50,814 nucleotides of DNA. Source: Sphingomonadaceae bacterium. GTDB taxonomy: Bacteria; Pseudomonadota; Alphaproteobacteria; Sphingomonadales; Sphingomonadaceae. Shown here in pieces: positions 34,127 through 44,566 of this stretch; position 1 is the stretch's first letter, and the number at the start of each line of letters is the position of its first letter. The stretch covers positions 1 to 50,814 of the forward strand of contig JAFAZF010000008.1 of the NCBI GenBank assembly GCA_019239915.1, in the 5' to 3' direction. The notes under the pieces are model-generated. The model worked only from the letters and a program-made list of their open reading frames with translations. It ran no database searches and was not told the DNA's origin. The translations under genes and the position numbers were made by a program.

Positions 34127-35488
34127 TCAATCCATCATCGATAGGATCGTGTCGATGTCGGTCGCGCTGAACGAGGCATAATTGTCGGCGACGCCATAGG
34201 GGAGCAGCAGCTTGCGCCCCATGACGAGGCTTCCGCAGCTGTAGACCACGTTGGGGACGTAGCCGTCGCGATGGTCGGGCGCAGAGCGCAGCAGCGGACG
34301 TCGCGTGCGGCCGAGGAGCTTCGAGGGATCCTTCTTGTCGAGCAAGCAGGCGCTGATCGAATAATTGCGGACCATGCCGACGCCGTGGATCATCACCAGC
34401 CAGCCCTCGTCGATCTCGATGGGTGAGCCGCAATTGCCGATCTGCACAAACTCCCATGGATAGTGCGGCATCACGATCCGCTCGGCCTCGTCCCAGCAGT
34501 AGAGCTGATCGGAGCGCATCAGGAAGATGCTCTCGTTATCGAGCCGGCCGAGCATCGTGTAGCGCCCGTCGACGCGACGAGGGAACAGCGCCATGCCCTT
34601 GTTCTGCGCGAACTCGCCCTCGAGCGCCTGCATCCGGAACGTGCGGAAATCCTCGGTGCTGAGGATTTCCTGGCGAATCGCGCTGCCGCTGAACGCGGTG
34701 TAGGTGCCGACATAGTGGGTGGCGCCGTCATCCTCCTGGAACTGGACCAGGCGGAGGTCCTCGATGCCCTGGCGCTGGCTGGGCGCCATCGGGAAGAGCA
34801 CCGCTTCGGAAATATCCTCGATATCCTCGAAGGTCAGGCACAGCGACGCCTCGTCGCCGCCCTTCTCCTTGAGGGGCTCGATCGTCGGCGGCTCGGCATA
34901 GGTGCTGGGCGCGTCGACGACGATATCGCCGTCGCCGTTCCATATGCCAGTACGGAAGGTGACCGAGGAGACATGCCCTTCGCCGATTCCGCGCAACGAG
35001 AGCAAGAAGCGGACCGAGCCTTCGGGCACGTTGGACTGGTCCCAATGCCGGACGATGCTGGGGTTGAACAGCGCCGCGGCCTCGAAGGAATATTCCTCGT
35101 TGAAGAAGGCACCGATCAGCAGCTTGCGACGGTCGTCGACCCGCGCGTCGGCCGGAACCGCGCCTTTCTGGACGAGATCGTCGAAGCTGCGCAGCAGGAT
35201 TTTCTCCATGTTCCGGTGGCGTGCGCCGATCAGTTCGGTCATGCGGTAGATGCCGCGCTCGACGAGGTTATCGTCGTGCAACCCGAGCAGGCGCTCTACG
35301 ATCACGTGCAGCCTCGGTTCGTACTCGCCGGAATAAGGTTCGGGATATTCCGGCAGGAACGGGCGGAGCACCGTACGTTTCGCATCGGGCGACAACACGA
35401 GATCGGAATGCGTCCAGATATCGGTGTCACCCAGTTTCTGGTCGGCTGCGGCCAAGCTGTCCGGTTTCTGATAGTCGGCGTCCGCCAT
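34127..35488 (-). CDS. Glycoside hydrolase family 130 protein (mannoside phosphorylase-like)
   Basis: A 453-aa protein of the GH130 five-bladed beta-propeller family, whose members phosphorolyse or hydrolyse beta-mannosides. Typical parts are NEEYSFEAAALFNPSIVRHWDQS, GEGHVSSVTFRTG, EDLRLVQF, QNKGMALFPRRVDGRYTMLGR and the C-terminal VYSCGSLVMGRKLLLPYGVADNYASFS. No signal peptide is present, so it acts in the cytoplasm on imported or endogenous oligosaccharide. ATG 35488 is chosen because AGGGAG lies 8 nt upstream; the 35509 start has none. It is divergent from rpiA. Whether it is a phosphorylase or hydrolase cannot be told by eye. Confidence 0.85.
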   Translation of the reverse strand: MADADYQKPDSLAAADQKLGDTDIWTHSDLVLSPDAKRTVLRPFLPEYPEPYSGEYEPRLHVIVERLLGLHDDNLVERGIYRMTELIGARHRNMEKILLRSFDDLVQKGAVPADARVDDRRKLLIGAFFNEEYSFEAAALFNPSIVRHWDQSNVPEGSVRFLLSLRGIGEGHVSSVTFRTGIWNGDGDIVVDAPSTYAEPPTIEPLKEKGGDEASLCLTFEDIEDISEAVLFPMAPSQRQGIEDLRLVQFQEDDGATHYVGTYTAFSGSAIRQEILSTEDFRTFRMQALEGEFAQNKGMALFPRRVDGRYTMLGRLDNESIFLMRSDQLYCWDEAERIVMPHYPWEFVQIGNCGSPIEIDEGWLVMIHGVGMVRNYSISACLLDKKDPSKLLGRTRRPLLRSAPDHRDGYVPNVVYSCGSLVMGRKLLLPYGVADNYASFSATDIDTILSMMD

Positions 35489-35606
35489 CTGGCTGCTCCC
35501 TTGCCCCACGCAGTCGGCTGTAACGTGCGTTAACGCCGCAGCGCGGCAAAGGCGCCACCGGCAATCGCCACTTTCTTCGGCGTCTCTGCCTCCCTAGGGA
35601 GACGCC

Positions 35607-36311
35607 ATGACGGTTTCGCGAGATCCGGCCGAGGGCGAGAAGCGTGCCGCCGCGGAGGCAGCGGTCGTCGAGGTGCGAGACGGCATGCTCGTCGGCATCG
35701 GCACGGGCACGACCGCCGCCTACGCGATCTCGGCGCTCGGCGCGCGGGTGCGCGGCGGGCTTTCGATCACGGCGATCGCGACATCCGAGGCGAGCGCGCA
35801 GGCAGCCGCTGCCGAAGGCATCAGGCTGCTCGACCCGGCCGATGTGGCGACGGTGGATCTCGCGATCGACGGGGTGGACGAGATCGATCCCTTGTTCCGC
35901 GCGATCAAGGGCGCCGGTGGCGCGATGCTGCGCGAAAAGATCGTCGCGAACGCAGCCGGTCGGATGATCGCGATCGCCGATGCTTCGAAGGCGGTCGCTC
36001 GGCTCGGCGCGAAGCCGGTGCCGCTCGAGGTGCTGCCGCTCGCACGCGCCTTTGTCGCGGCAGCGGTGCGCCCGCTCGGCGCCGATCCCGTGGTGCGGCG
36101 CAACGCTGATGGCGCGCCGGTGCGCACGGATCAAGGCAATATCATCCTCGATTGCCGCTTCGTGACGCTTGACGACTCCGTTGCGCTGGCGGCACGGCTT
36201 TCCGCGATTCCCGGACTGCTCGGGCATGGTCTCTTCCTGTCGGAGATCGACGCTCTCTATCTCGGCACCCCTGACGGGGTGGTCAGACGGGAACGGCAGG
36301 CTGATGTATGA
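35607..36311 (+). CDS. rpiA: Ribose-5-phosphate isomerase A
   Basis: A 234-aa RpiA that interconverts ribose 5-phosphate and ribulose 5-phosphate. Motifs are VGIGTGTTAAYAI (phosphate-binding loop), IDGVDEIDPLFRAIKGAGGAMLREKI with the catalytic Asp and Glu, and the C-terminal GLFLSEIDALYLGTPDGV. AGGGAG precedes ATG 35607. It opens the plus-strand sugar-phosphate block; tkt follows after 73 nt. Confidence 0.95.
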   Translation: MTVSRDPAEGEKRAAAEAAVVEVRDGMLVGIGTGTTAAYAISALGARVRGGLSITAIATSEASAQAAAAEGIRLLDPADVATVDLAIDGVDEIDPLFRAIKGAGGAMLREKIVANAAGRMIAIADASKAVARLGAKPVPLEVLPLARAFVAAAVRPLGADPVVRRNADGAPVRTDQGNIILDCRFVTLDDSVALAARLSAIPGLLGHGLFLSEIDALYLGTPDGVVRRERQADV

Positions 36312-36384
36312 AAGCTTCGCAACGGCGCATCCTTCGCGGCGCTGCATCGTTGCCGCACTGATCCAGAAAGGACCGTGATCCGCC

Positions 36385-38487
36385 ATGACGGCCGTGCTCT
36401 CTCCCGACCGCAACCACGTCCGCGAGGACGGCTCGCCGGCCCGGCTCGCGATCGACACGATCCGCACTTTGGCGATGGATGCGGTGCAGAACGCCAATTC
36501 CGGTCATCCCGGCACGCCGATGGCGCTGGCGCCGCTCGCGCACACGCTCTGGACGCAATATCTCCGCTACGATCCCGACGCGCCGGACTGGCCGAACCGC
36601 GATCGCTTCGTGCTCTCCTGCGGGCACGCCTCGATGCTGCTCTACGCGGTGCTGCATCTCGCCGAGGTCAAGGAGATCGACGCTGACGGCAACAAGACCG
36701 GCAAGCCTGCGATCAGTCTCGACGACATCAAGAACTTCCGGCAGCTGAGCTCGAAGACGCCGGGGCATCCCGAATATCGCCACACGACCGGCGTCGAGAC
36801 GACCACCGGCCCGCTCGGCCAGGGCTGCGGAAATTCGGTCGGCATGGCGATCGCGTCGCGCTGGCTGGGGGCGACCTTCAACCGCGACGGCTTCACGCTG
36901 TTCGACAACGACGTCTATGTCTTCTGCTCGGACGGCGACCTGATGGAGGGCGTCGCCAGCGAGGCGGCGTCGCTCGCCGGCCATCTCAAGCTTTCCAACC
37001 TCTGCTGGGTCTACGACGCGAACGAGATCACGATCGAGGGGGGTACCAGCCTCGCCTTCGACGAGGATGTCGGCAAACGCTTTGAAGCCTATGGCTGGAA
37101 GGTGATCCATGTCGACGATGCCGAGGATATCGCATCGTTCGCCGAGGCGCTGGACAGGTTCAAGGCGACCGACGACCGGCCGACCATGATCATCGTTCGC
37201 TCGGTGATCGGTATCGGCTTTCCGACCCGCGCCGGCACGCACAAGGCGCACAGCGACGCGCCGGGCGAGGACGAGATCCGCGGCGCCAAGGAAAGCTATG
37301 GCTGGCCCGAGGATGCGCAGTTCCGCGTGCCCGAGGAGGCGAAGCAGGAATTCTCAGGCGCGGTATCCGGCCGCGGCAAGCCGTTGCGCGAGGAATGGGA
37401 GAAGACGTTCGCGCGCTATCGCGAGACCTTTCCCGACCTCGCCAAGGCGCTCGACGCCATGCGCCAGGGCAAGCTGCCGGCAGGCTGGGACGCGGACCTG
37501 CCGACGTTCGACACCGACCCCAAGGGCATCGCCAGCCGCGAGGCGAGCGGCAAGGTGCTGAACGCGATCGCGCCCAAGGCGCCGTGGCTGGTCGGCGGAT
37601 CGGCCGATCTCGCGCCTTCGAACAAGACCGACATCAAGGATGCGCCTTCGCTCGAAGCGAGCACGCCCGGCGGTCGCAACATGCATTTCGGCGTGCGCGA
37701 ACATGCGATGGGCTCAATCGCCAACGGCATGGCGCTCACTTATCTGCGCTCCTACACGGGCACCTTCCTCGTCTTCCTCGACTATATGCGGCCACCGGTG
37801 CGGCTCGCGGCGCTGATGGAACTGCCGGTCATCTTCGTGTTTACGCACGACTCGATCGGCGTCGGTGAGGACGGGCCTACCCATCAGCCGATCGAGCAGC
37901 TCGCCATCTTGCGCGCGACACCGGGGCTCGACACCATCCGCCCGGGCGACGCCAATGAAACGACGGTCGCCTGGAAGGTCGCGCTCACGCATACGCACGA
38001 GCCGACCGCGCTCATCCTCTCCCGTCAGGCCATCCCGACGCTCGATCGCACCAAATATGCGCCCGCTTCGGGGCTCGAGAAGGGCGGTTACGTGCTCGGC
38101 GATTGCGAGGGCGAGCCGGAAGTGATCCTGATCGGCACCGGCTCTGAGCTGCCGATGGTCGTGCAGGCGCACGAGCAGCTGACGAGCGAGGGTGTGCGCA
38201 GCCGCGTCGTCTCGCTGCCCAGCTGGTATCTCTACGAGAAGCAGGACGAGGCCTATCGCGACAGCGTGCTGCCGCCGAACGTCCGTGCCCGCGTCGCGGT
38301 CGAGGCGGCGGGGTCGCTCGGCTGGGATCGCTATGTCGGCCCGGTCGGCGGAACGATCACGATGTCCACTTTCGGCGCCTCGGCGCCGGCGGCCAAGCTC
38401 GCCGCACAGTTCGGCTTCGGTGTCGAGCATGTCGTCAAGCTGGCGCGCGAGGTGATGGAAAAGGCGAAGAAGGAGAAGGCGCGGTGA
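36385..38487 (+). CDS. tkt: Transketolase
   Basis: A 700-aa thiamine-diphosphate enzyme of the non-oxidative pentose phosphate pathway. The N-terminal part has SGHPGTPMALAPLAHTLW, GHASMLLYAVLHL, TGPLGQGCGNSVGMA and the thiamine motif CSDGDLMEGVASEAA. The central Pyr domain has FVFTHDSIGVGEDGPTHQPIEQL, the transketolase signature. Length is slightly above the usual 660-670 because of insertions in the middle region. It overlaps the tal-pgi gene by 4 bp (GTGA). Confidence 0.96.
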   Translation: MTAVLSPDRNHVREDGSPARLAIDTIRTLAMDAVQNANSGHPGTPMALAPLAHTLWTQYLRYDPDAPDWPNRDRFVLSCGHASMLLYAVLHLAEVKEIDADGNKTGKPAISLDDIKNFRQLSSKTPGHPEYRHTTGVETTTGPLGQGCGNSVGMAIASRWLGATFNRDGFTLFDNDVYVFCSDGDLMEGVASEAASLAGHLKLSNLCWVYDANEITIEGGTSLAFDEDVGKRFEAYGWKVIHVDDAEDIASFAEALDRFKATDDRPTMIIVRSVIGIGFPTRAGTHKAHSDAPGEDEIRGAKESYGWPEDAQFRVPEEAKQEFSGAVSGRGKPLREEWEKTFARYRETFPDLAKALDAMRQGKLPAGWDADLPTFDTDPKGIASREASGKVLNAIAPKAPWLVGGSADLAPSNKTDIKDAPSLEASTPGGRNMHFGVREHAMGSIANGMALTYLRSYTGTFLVFLDYMRPPVRLAALMELPVIFVFTHDSIGVGEDGPTHQPIEQLAILRATPGLDTIRPGDANETTVAWKVALTHTHEPTALILSRQAIPTLDRTKYAPASGLEKGGYVLGDCEGEPEVILIGTGSELPMVVQAHEQLTSEGVRSRVVSLPSWYLYEKQDEAYRDSVLPPNVRARVAVEAAGSLGWDRYVGPVGGTITMSTFGASAPAAKLAAQFGFGVEHVVKLAREVMEKAKKEKAR

Positions 38488-41312
38488 GCACCGTCCTCGA
38501 CCAGCCAACGACCAAGGCCAGCCTGCTCAAGCAGCTCCACGAGAGCGGGCAGGCGGTCTGGCTCGACTTCGTCGACCGCAGCTTCCTCAAGGAAGGCGGC
38601 CTCAAGAAGCTGGTCGAGGCAGACGGCGCCACCGGCGTCACCTCCAATCCATCGATCTTCGAGAAGGCGATGGGCCACGGCGATGCCTATGATGCCGGCT
38701 TCAAGGAGGTGCTCGGCAAGGGCGACGTGAGCGTCCAGTCGCTCTACGAGAGCCAGGCGATCGCCGACATCAAGGCCGCCGCGCACGATCTGCGGCCGGT
38801 CTACGATCGGCTCGACGGCAAGGACGGCTATGTGAGCCTCGAGGTCTCGCCCTATCTCGCCAACGGCACCAAGGACACGATCGAGGAAGCCCGCCGGCTG
38901 TGGCAGGAGGTCGGCGAACCCAATCTGATGGTCAAGGTGCCCGGCACCAAGGCCGGCACGCCAGCGATCCGCCAGCTGATCGAGGACGGCCTCAACATCA
39001 ACGTCACCTTGCTGTTCTCGCAAGGCGCCTATCAGGCGGTCGCGCACGCCTATCTCGAAGGGCTGGAGGCGCGGCTTGCCAAGGGCGAGCCGATCGATCG
39101 CATCGCTAGCGTGGCGAGCTTCTTCGTCAGCCGCATCGACTCGCAGATCGACAAGAAGATCGACGAGCGCGTGAAGGCGGGCGACAAGGATACCGACCGG
39201 CTGAAGGCGCTGCGCGGCAAGGTCGCGATCGCCAACGCCAAGCTCGCCTATGCCTGGTATCAGGAGCTGATCGCCTCCGAGCGCTGGCGCAAGCTCGCCG
39301 CCAAGGGCGCGATGCCGCAGCGGCTGCTCTGGGCGTCGACCGGCACCAAGGATCCGAGCTATCCCGATACGCTCTATGTCGACACGTTGATCGGCCCGGA
39401 CACGGTCAACACCATGCCGCCGAAGACGATGGACGCGTTTCGCGATCATGGCGTCGTTGCCGAGACGCTGACCGATGGCCTCGACGAGGCGCGCGAGGTG
39501 CTGGCTGAGGCCGATCGCCTCGGCCTCAATCTTGCCGGCATCACCGAGGCGCTGGTCGTCGATGGCGTCAAGCAGTTTGCCGACGCCGCCGATGCGTTGC
39601 TTGGCGCAGTCGCGGCAAAGCGGACCGAATTTCTCGGTAATCGGGTCAACGGGTTGGCAGCCACGCTTCCGGAAGCGTTGCAGAAGGCGGTCGACTATCG
39701 ACTGAAGCAGGCGGCGGGCGATGCATGGCCGCGCCGCTTGTGGCACGGCGACCCGTCGCTCTGGACCGGCAAGGATGAAGGCAAATGGCTCGGCTGGCTC
39801 GCTGCCGGCAAGGGCGAGCAGGTCGACGAGCAGGCGCTGGCGGCGCTGCGGGAGGAAGCGACGAAGTTCAAGGACGCGGTGCTGCTCGGCATGGGCGGTT
39901 CGAGCCTCGGACCGGAAGTGCTCGGGCTGATCCTCGGCAGTGTGTCGGGCAGCCCGAAGCTGCACGTCCTCGACACCACCGATCCGGGCCAGATCGCCAC
40001 GGTCGAGGCGCAGATCGATCCGAAGAACACGCTGTTCATCGTCTCGTCCAAATCGGGCTCGACGATGGAGCCGGAGCTTCTCCGCACCTATTTCTTCGAG
40101 AAGAGCGGGCGCCAGGGCAGCCACTTCGTCGCCGTCACCGATCCCGGCTCGAATCTCGAGGAGACCGCCGAGGCGGACGGCTTCGCGCACATCTTTCACG
40201 GCGATCCGGCGATCGGTGGACGCTATTCGGTGCTGTCGGTGTTCGGCATGGTGCCGGACGCGGCGATCGGACGCGACACCGGCGCATTCTTCAAGGCGAT
40301 CGCACCGATGGTGGCGTCGTGCGGACCTGACGTCCCGCCTGGCCCCAATCCCGGCGTGAAGCTCGGCGCGATCATCGGCGAGGCGGCGGTAGCGGGGCGC
40401 GACAAGCTCACCATTCTCGCTTCGGGCAAGCTCGCGCCGCTCGGCGCTTGGCTCGAGCAGTTGCTCGCGGAATCGACCGGAAAGCAGGGCAAGGGCATCG
40501 TGCCCGTCGATCTCGAGCCGCTTGGCTCGGTCGAAAATTATGGCGCGGACCGGCTGTTCGTCCATTTCGCGCTGGAAGGCGAGACCGATGCCGCGATCGA
40601 CGCCAAGCTCAAGACATTCGAGAAGGAAGGTCAGCCGGTCGTCCGGATCACGTTGGCGTCGCCCGAGCTGATCGGTCAGGAATTCTTCCGCTGGGAAATC
40701 GCAACGGCGATCGCCGGCGCGGTGATCGGCATCGACCCCTTCGATCAGCCCGACGTCGAGGATGCCAAGGTCGCGACGCGCAAGCTGGTCGACGCCTATG
40801 AGCAATCGGGCAAGCTAGAGCCGGAAACGGCGATCGCCGAAACCGACGATTTCGCCTTCTTCACCGCCAAGGGCGAGAGCCTTTCGGGTGATGCCGCGAG
40901 CCTGCTCAAGGCGCATTTCGCCTCCCTGAAGGCGGGCGAATATGCCGGCATCCTCGCCTATATCGAGCGCAACGAGGCGGATGCGGAGGCGATCACCGCG
41001 ATGCGGAAGGCGGTGCGCGACGCCAAGGTGGTCGCGACCGTCGCCGGGTTCGGCCCCCGCTTCCTGCATTCGACCGGACAGGCGTACAAGGGCGGCCCGA
41101 ACAGCGGCGTGTTTCTCACGATCACGCGCGATCCCGAGCACGACCTCCCGATTCCCGATCACAAGGCGAGCTTCGGCACCGTCCAGATAGCCCAGGCGCG
41201 CGGTGACGCCGACGTGCTCGCCGAACGCGGCCGGCGCGTGCTGCGCGTGCATCTCAAGAAGGGCGGCGGCGGAATCGAGGCGCTCAAGAACGCGGTGATC
41301 GCCGCCCTCTGA
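38484..41312 (+). CDS. Bifunctional transaldolase / glucose-6-phosphate isomerase
   Basis: A 942-aa fusion. Residues about 1-375 are transaldolase, with DFVDRSF, GVTSNPSIFEKAM and the Schiff-base Lys K151 in NLMVKVPGTKAG. Residues about 400-942 are phosphoglucose isomerase, with LLGMGGSSLGPEVL, IVSSKSGSTMEPE and ENYGADRLFVHF. The fusion joins the non-oxidative pentose pathway to the glucose 6-phosphate pool that zwf draws on. The start is GTG 38484, overlapping the tkt stop, with AAGGAGAAGG upstream. Similar fusions are known in some alphaproteobacteria. Confidence 0.95.
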   Translation: MSTVLDQPTTKASLLKQLHESGQAVWLDFVDRSFLKEGGLKKLVEADGATGVTSNPSIFEKAMGHGDAYDAGFKEVLGKGDVSVQSLYESQAIADIKAAAHDLRPVYDRLDGKDGYVSLEVSPYLANGTKDTIEEARRLWQEVGEPNLMVKVPGTKAGTPAIRQLIEDGLNINVTLLFSQGAYQAVAHAYLEGLEARLAKGEPIDRIASVASFFVSRIDSQIDKKIDERVKAGDKDTDRLKALRGKVAIANAKLAYAWYQELIASERWRKLAAKGAMPQRLLWASTGTKDPSYPDTLYVDTLIGPDTVNTMPPKTMDAFRDHGVVAETLTDGLDEAREVLAEADRLGLNLAGITEALVVDGVKQFADAADALLGAVAAKRTEFLGNRVNGLAATLPEALQKAVDYRLKQAAGDAWPRRLWHGDPSLWTGKDEGKWLGWLAAGKGEQVDEQALAALREEATKFKDAVLLGMGGSSLGPEVLGLILGSVSGSPKLHVLDTTDPGQIATVEAQIDPKNTLFIVSSKSGSTMEPELLRTYFFEKSGRQGSHFVAVTDPGSNLEETAEADGFAHIFHGDPAIGGRYSVLSVFGMVPDAAIGRDTGAFFKAIAPMVASCGPDVPPGPNPGVKLGAIIGEAAVAGRDKLTILASGKLAPLGAWLEQLLAESTGKQGKGIVPVDLEPLGSVENYGADRLFVHFALEGETDAAIDAKLKTFEKEGQPVVRITLASPELIGQEFFRWEIATAIAGAVIGIDPFDQPDVEDAKVATRKLVDAYEQSGKLEPETAIAETDDFAFFTAKGESLSGDAASLLKAHFASLKAGEYAGILAYIERNEADAEAITAMRKAVRDAKVVATVAGFGPRFLHSTGQAYKGGPNSGVFLTITRDPEHDLPIPDHKASFGTVQIAQARGDADVLAERGRRVLRVHLKKGGGGIEALKNAVIAAL

Positions 41313-41340
41313 TCAGTTCACCTAGCCAAGGAGCGAGCGG

Positions 41341-42327
41341 ATGCGTCTTGCGATGATCGGTCTCGGCCGCATGGGTGCGAATATCGCGCGGCGGCTGATG
41401 CGCGGCGGTCATGAGGTTGTCGGCTTCGATCGCGACCAGAAGTTGGTCGAAGGCCTAGCGGGCGAGGGCGCCACCGGCGCGACCTCGCTCGAGGATGTCG
41501 CGGCGAAGCTTCAGAGCCCGCGCATCTTCTGGGTGATGCTGCCCGCCGGCGATCCCACGGAGAGCACGATCGAGGAGCTGCTCGGCCTCGCGGAGACCGG
41601 GGACGTCATCATCGACGGCGGCAACACCTTTTATAAAGACGATATTCGCCGCGCCAAGAAGTGCGCCGAGAAGCAGGTCGGCTATGTCGATGTCGGCACA
41701 TCCGGTGGCGTGTGGGGGCTTGAGCGCGGCTATTGCATGATGATCGGCGGCGACAAGGCGGTCGTCGACCGGCTCGATCCGATCTTCGAAACGCTCGCGC
41801 CCGGCCTCGGCACGATCACGCGGACGAAGGAGCGCGAGGGCCAGAAGGACGAGGATCCGCGCGCCGAGAAGGGATATATTCACGCCGGTCCGCCGGGCGC
41901 GGGCCATTTCGTCAAGATGGTCCATAACGGCATCGAATATGGCCTGATGCAGGCCTATGCCGAGGGCTTCGACGTGCTCAAGGGCAAGGCTTCCGAGAAG
42001 TTTCCCGAGGATGAGCGCTTCGACATCAACCTCACCGACGTCGCCGAGGTGTGGCGGCGGGGCAGCGTCATCTCCTCATGGTTGCTCGATCTCACCGCGG
42101 CGGCGCTTGCCAAGGATCCCAAGCTCGATCGCTTCGAGGGCAAGGTCGCGGACTCGGGTGAGGGTCATTGGACGGTCGAGGCGGCAATGGAGGAGGCGGT
42201 GCCCGCCTATGTGCTCTCTGCGGCGCTGTTCGCACGCTATCGCAGCCGCGTCGACACCACGTTCGGCGACAAGATGCTCTCCGCCATGCGCTTCGGCTTC
42301 GGCGGCCATGTCGAAATGCCGCAATGA
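41341..42327 (+). CDS. gnd: 6-phosphogluconate dehydrogenase, decarboxylating (short type)
   Basis: A 328-aa enzyme oxidising 6-phosphogluconate to ribulose 5-phosphate with release of carbon dioxide. Motifs are [20 protein letters not shown] (Rossmann loop), [33 protein letters not shown] and [21 protein letters not shown] with the catalytic Lys and Glu. The short length fits the NAD-preferring class, which is a family-level inference. AAGGAG precedes ATG 41341. It overlaps zwf by ATGA. Confidence 0.94.
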   Translation: MRLAMIGLGRMGANIARRLMRGGHEVVGFDRDQKLVEGLAGEGATGATSLEDVAAKLQSPRIFWVMLPAGDPTESTIEELLGLAETGDVIIDGGNTFYKDDIRRAKKCAEKQVGYVDVGTSGGVWGLERGYCMMIGGDKAVVDRLDPIFETLAPGLGTITRTKEREGQKDEDPRAEKGYIHAGPPGAGHFVKMVHNGIEYGLMQAYAEGFDVLKGKASEKFPEDERFDINLTDVAEVWRRGSVISSWLLDLTAAALAKDPKLDRFEGKVADSGEGHWTVEAAMEEAVPAYVLSAALFARYRSRVDTTFGDKMLSAMRFGFGGHVEMPQ

Positions 42328-43751
42328 AGAAGGCTGCGGTCGCGCCGGCGGCGACGTTCGTCATCTTCGGAGCCATGGGCGATCTTGCTCGTCGACTGCT
42401 GATGCCGGCGATCGTCAATCTGCAGGCGGCCGGTCTGCTCGATGCCAAGACGGACTTCATCGGCGTCAGCCACGGCGAGGGCAGCGACGATGCGCTCCGC
42501 GATGCGCTTGGCAAATTCGTCGATGGGGCGGATTGGCGGAAGATCGCCAAGCGCATCCGCTACATGCAAGGCGAGTTCGAGGACGACGCGCTCTACAAGG
42601 AGCTCGCCGGCAAGATCGGCGGCAACGTTGTCTTCTATCTCGCGGTTGCACCGAATTTCTTCGGGCCGATCGTGGAGAGCATCGGCAAGGCGGGCCTGTT
42701 CGACGAGAAGGACGGCTTCCGGCGCGTCGTGATCGAGAAACCGTTCGGCACCGATCTCAAATCCGCGCAGGAGCTCAACAAGCGGATCCTGGCCTGCGCC
42801 GGCGAGGATCAAGTCTACCGGATCGATCATTTCCTCGGCAAGGAGACGGTCCAGAACATCCTCGTCACGCGCTTCGGCAACGCACTGACCGAGGCGGTGT
42901 GGAACAATCGCTACGTCGACCATGTCCAGATCACCGCCGCCGAAACGGTATCCGTCGGCACGCGCGGCAGCTTCTACGATGCGACCGGCGCGCTGCGCGA
43001 CATGGTCCCCAACCACCTCTTCCAGCTGCTCTCGCTTGTCGGGATGGAACCGCCGGCGAGCTTCGATGCCGAGGCGGTGCGCAGCGAGAAGGCCAAGGTC
43101 GTTGCCGCCGTTCGCCCGGTCGAACCGGATGAAGCGGTGCGCGGGCGCTACGTCGCGGGCAAGGCAGGCGACGAGAAGGTGCCCGACTATCTCAAGACGC
43201 AAGACGTCTCGCCCAAGAGCCGCACCGAGACCTATGTCGCGATGAAGGTGGCGGTCGAGACATGGCGCTGGCACGGCGTGCCCTTCTATCTGCGCACCGG
43301 CAAGGCGCTCGCCGCACGGGACACCGAGATCGTGATCCGCTTTCGCGACGCGCCGCTGATGCTGTTCCACGGTACGCCGACCGACGCGCTGCCGCCGAAC
43401 CAGCTCGTGCTTCAGCTGCAGCCCAACGAGGGCATTGCGCTAGCGCTAGCCGTCAAGCAGCCGGGTCCGCTGGTCGAGGCGGTGCCGGCCGAGCTGCATT
43501 TCGATTACTCCGAGCGCTTCAAGCTCGGCCACCGCACGGGCTACGAGACATTGCTCTACGACGTGCTGATCGGCGACCAGACGCTGTTCCAGCGCGCCGA
43601 CCAGATCGAGGGCGGCTGGCGCGCGGTTCAGCCGCTGCTCGACGCCTGGAAGAAGGGCCAGCCCGAGGCGTACAAGGCTGGCAGCGACGGGCCCGAGGCG
43701 GCCGACGCGCTGATCGCGCGCGACGGGCGAACCTGGCATCCGATCGGATGA
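42324..43751 (+). CDS. zwf: Glucose-6-phosphate 1-dehydrogenase
   Basis: A 475-aa enzyme oxidising glucose 6-phosphate to 6-phosphogluconolactone, the entry to the oxidative pentose phosphate and Entner-Doudoroff routes. The cofactor loop is [15 protein letters not shown] (residues 15-29; more usual is GASGDLxxRK). The substrate site is [13 protein letters not shown] (166-178), and IEKPFGTD lies before it. The start at 42324 overlaps the gnd stop. A lactonase gene (pgl) is not in the block. Confidence 0.95.
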   Translation: MKKAAVAPAATFVIFGAMGDLARRLLMPAIVNLQAAGLLDAKTDFIGVSHGEGSDDALRDALGKFVDGADWRKIAKRIRYMQGEFEDDALYKELAGKIGGNVVFYLAVAPNFFGPIVESIGKAGLFDEKDGFRRVVIEKPFGTDLKSAQELNKRILACAGEDQVYRIDHFLGKETVQNILVTRFGNALTEAVWNNRYVDHVQITAAETVSVGTRGSFYDATGALRDMVPNHLFQLLSLVGMEPPASFDAEAVRSEKAKVVAAVRPVEPDEAVRGRYVAGKAGDEKVPDYLKTQDVSPKSRTETYVAMKVAVETWRWHGVPFYLRTGKALAARDTEIVIRFRDAPLMLFHGTPTDALPPNQLVLQLQPNEGIALALAVKQPGPLVEAVPAELHFDYSERFKLGHRTGYETLLYDVLIGDQTLFQRADQIEGGWRAVQPLLDAWKKGQPEAYKAGSDGPEAADALIARDGRTWHPIG

Positions 43752-44566
43752 CGTCGCTCCGCTTGCTGGTCTCGGATATCGACGGCACGTTCGTCCGCAG
43801 CGACAAGAGCGTGTCCGATGTCGTCTCCGATGCCGCGCGGCGGCTCGAGGCTGCCGGCGTGCCGATCGCGCTGATCAGCTCGCGGCCACCCAGCGGCATG
43901 CAGTGGATCGTCGAGAAGCTGGCGCTGACGGCGGCGTTCGGCGCCTTCAACGGCGGCACGATCGTGAACCCTGACGGCACGCATGTTGCCGTCGCCCGGC
44001 TTGCGCCCGCGGTGGCGGAGCGCGCGCTGACACTGGTCGACAAGCCGGGCGTCATCAAATGGCTGTTTCACGACGGCCGCTGGCACGCCGAGCGCGAGGA
44101 CCCGGAGCATTCCCGGCGCGAGCGCAAGGCGGCAAACCAAGAGCCGATCATCGGCGGCGATTTCTCGAAGCTGCTCGACGCGGTCGACAAGATCGTCGCG
44201 GTCTCGGACGATCACGCCATGCTCGCTGGCCTTGAGGGCGAGGTCGCCGAGGCGCTCGGCGATCGCGCGACGGTGATCCGCAGCCAGCCTTATTATCTCG
44301 ACATCACGGCCCGCGCGGCCAACAAGGGTGACGGCATCGCCGCGCTTGCCAAGGCGGCTGGCGTCGCTCTCGACGACGTCGTCGCGATCGGCGATCAGCG
44401 CAACGACATGGCCATGTTCGCACGCGCTGGTCTCTCGATCGCGATGGCGCAAGGCCCGGACGAAGTGCGCGCCGCTGCGACGAAGGTGACCGCGTCCAAC
44501 GATGAGGACGGCGTCGCGAAGGCGATCGACGAAATTCTGTTGCCGATGCTGGGGGGCAAACCATGA
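43748..44566 (+). CDS. HAD-superfamily (Cof-type, IIB) phosphatase
   Basis: A 272-aa haloacid dehalogenase hydrolase with the large C2B cap. Motif I is LLVSDIDGTFVRSDKSV, motif II ALISSRPPSGM, the conserved Lys lies in ANKGDGIAALAKAAGV, and motif IV is VVAIGDQRNDMAMFARAGLSIAMAQ. Relatives dephosphorylate sugar phosphates or flavin and pyridoxal phosphates. Position in this operon suggests a sugar-phosphate substrate, which is inference. It overlaps both neighbours by 4 bp (ATGA). Confidence 0.9.
   Translation: MTSLRLLVSDIDGTFVRSDKSVSDVVSDAARRLEAAGVPIALISSRPPSGMQWIVEKLALTAAFGAFNGGTIVNPDGTHVAVARLAPAVAERALTLVDKPGVIKWLFHDGRWHAEREDPEHSRRERKAANQEPIIGGDFSKLLDAVDKIVAVSDDHAMLAGLEGEVAEALGDRATVIRSQPYYLDITARAANKGDGIAALAKAAGVALDDVVAIGDQRNDMAMFARAGLSIAMAQGPDEVRAAATKVTASNDEDGVAKAIDEILLPMLGGKP

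Noticed and set aside
38331-40805. Long open frame on the minus strand opposite tkt and tal-pgi
   Set aside because: A shadow of the plus-strand genes caused by high G+C third positions; no recognisable domain and no ribosome-binding site.
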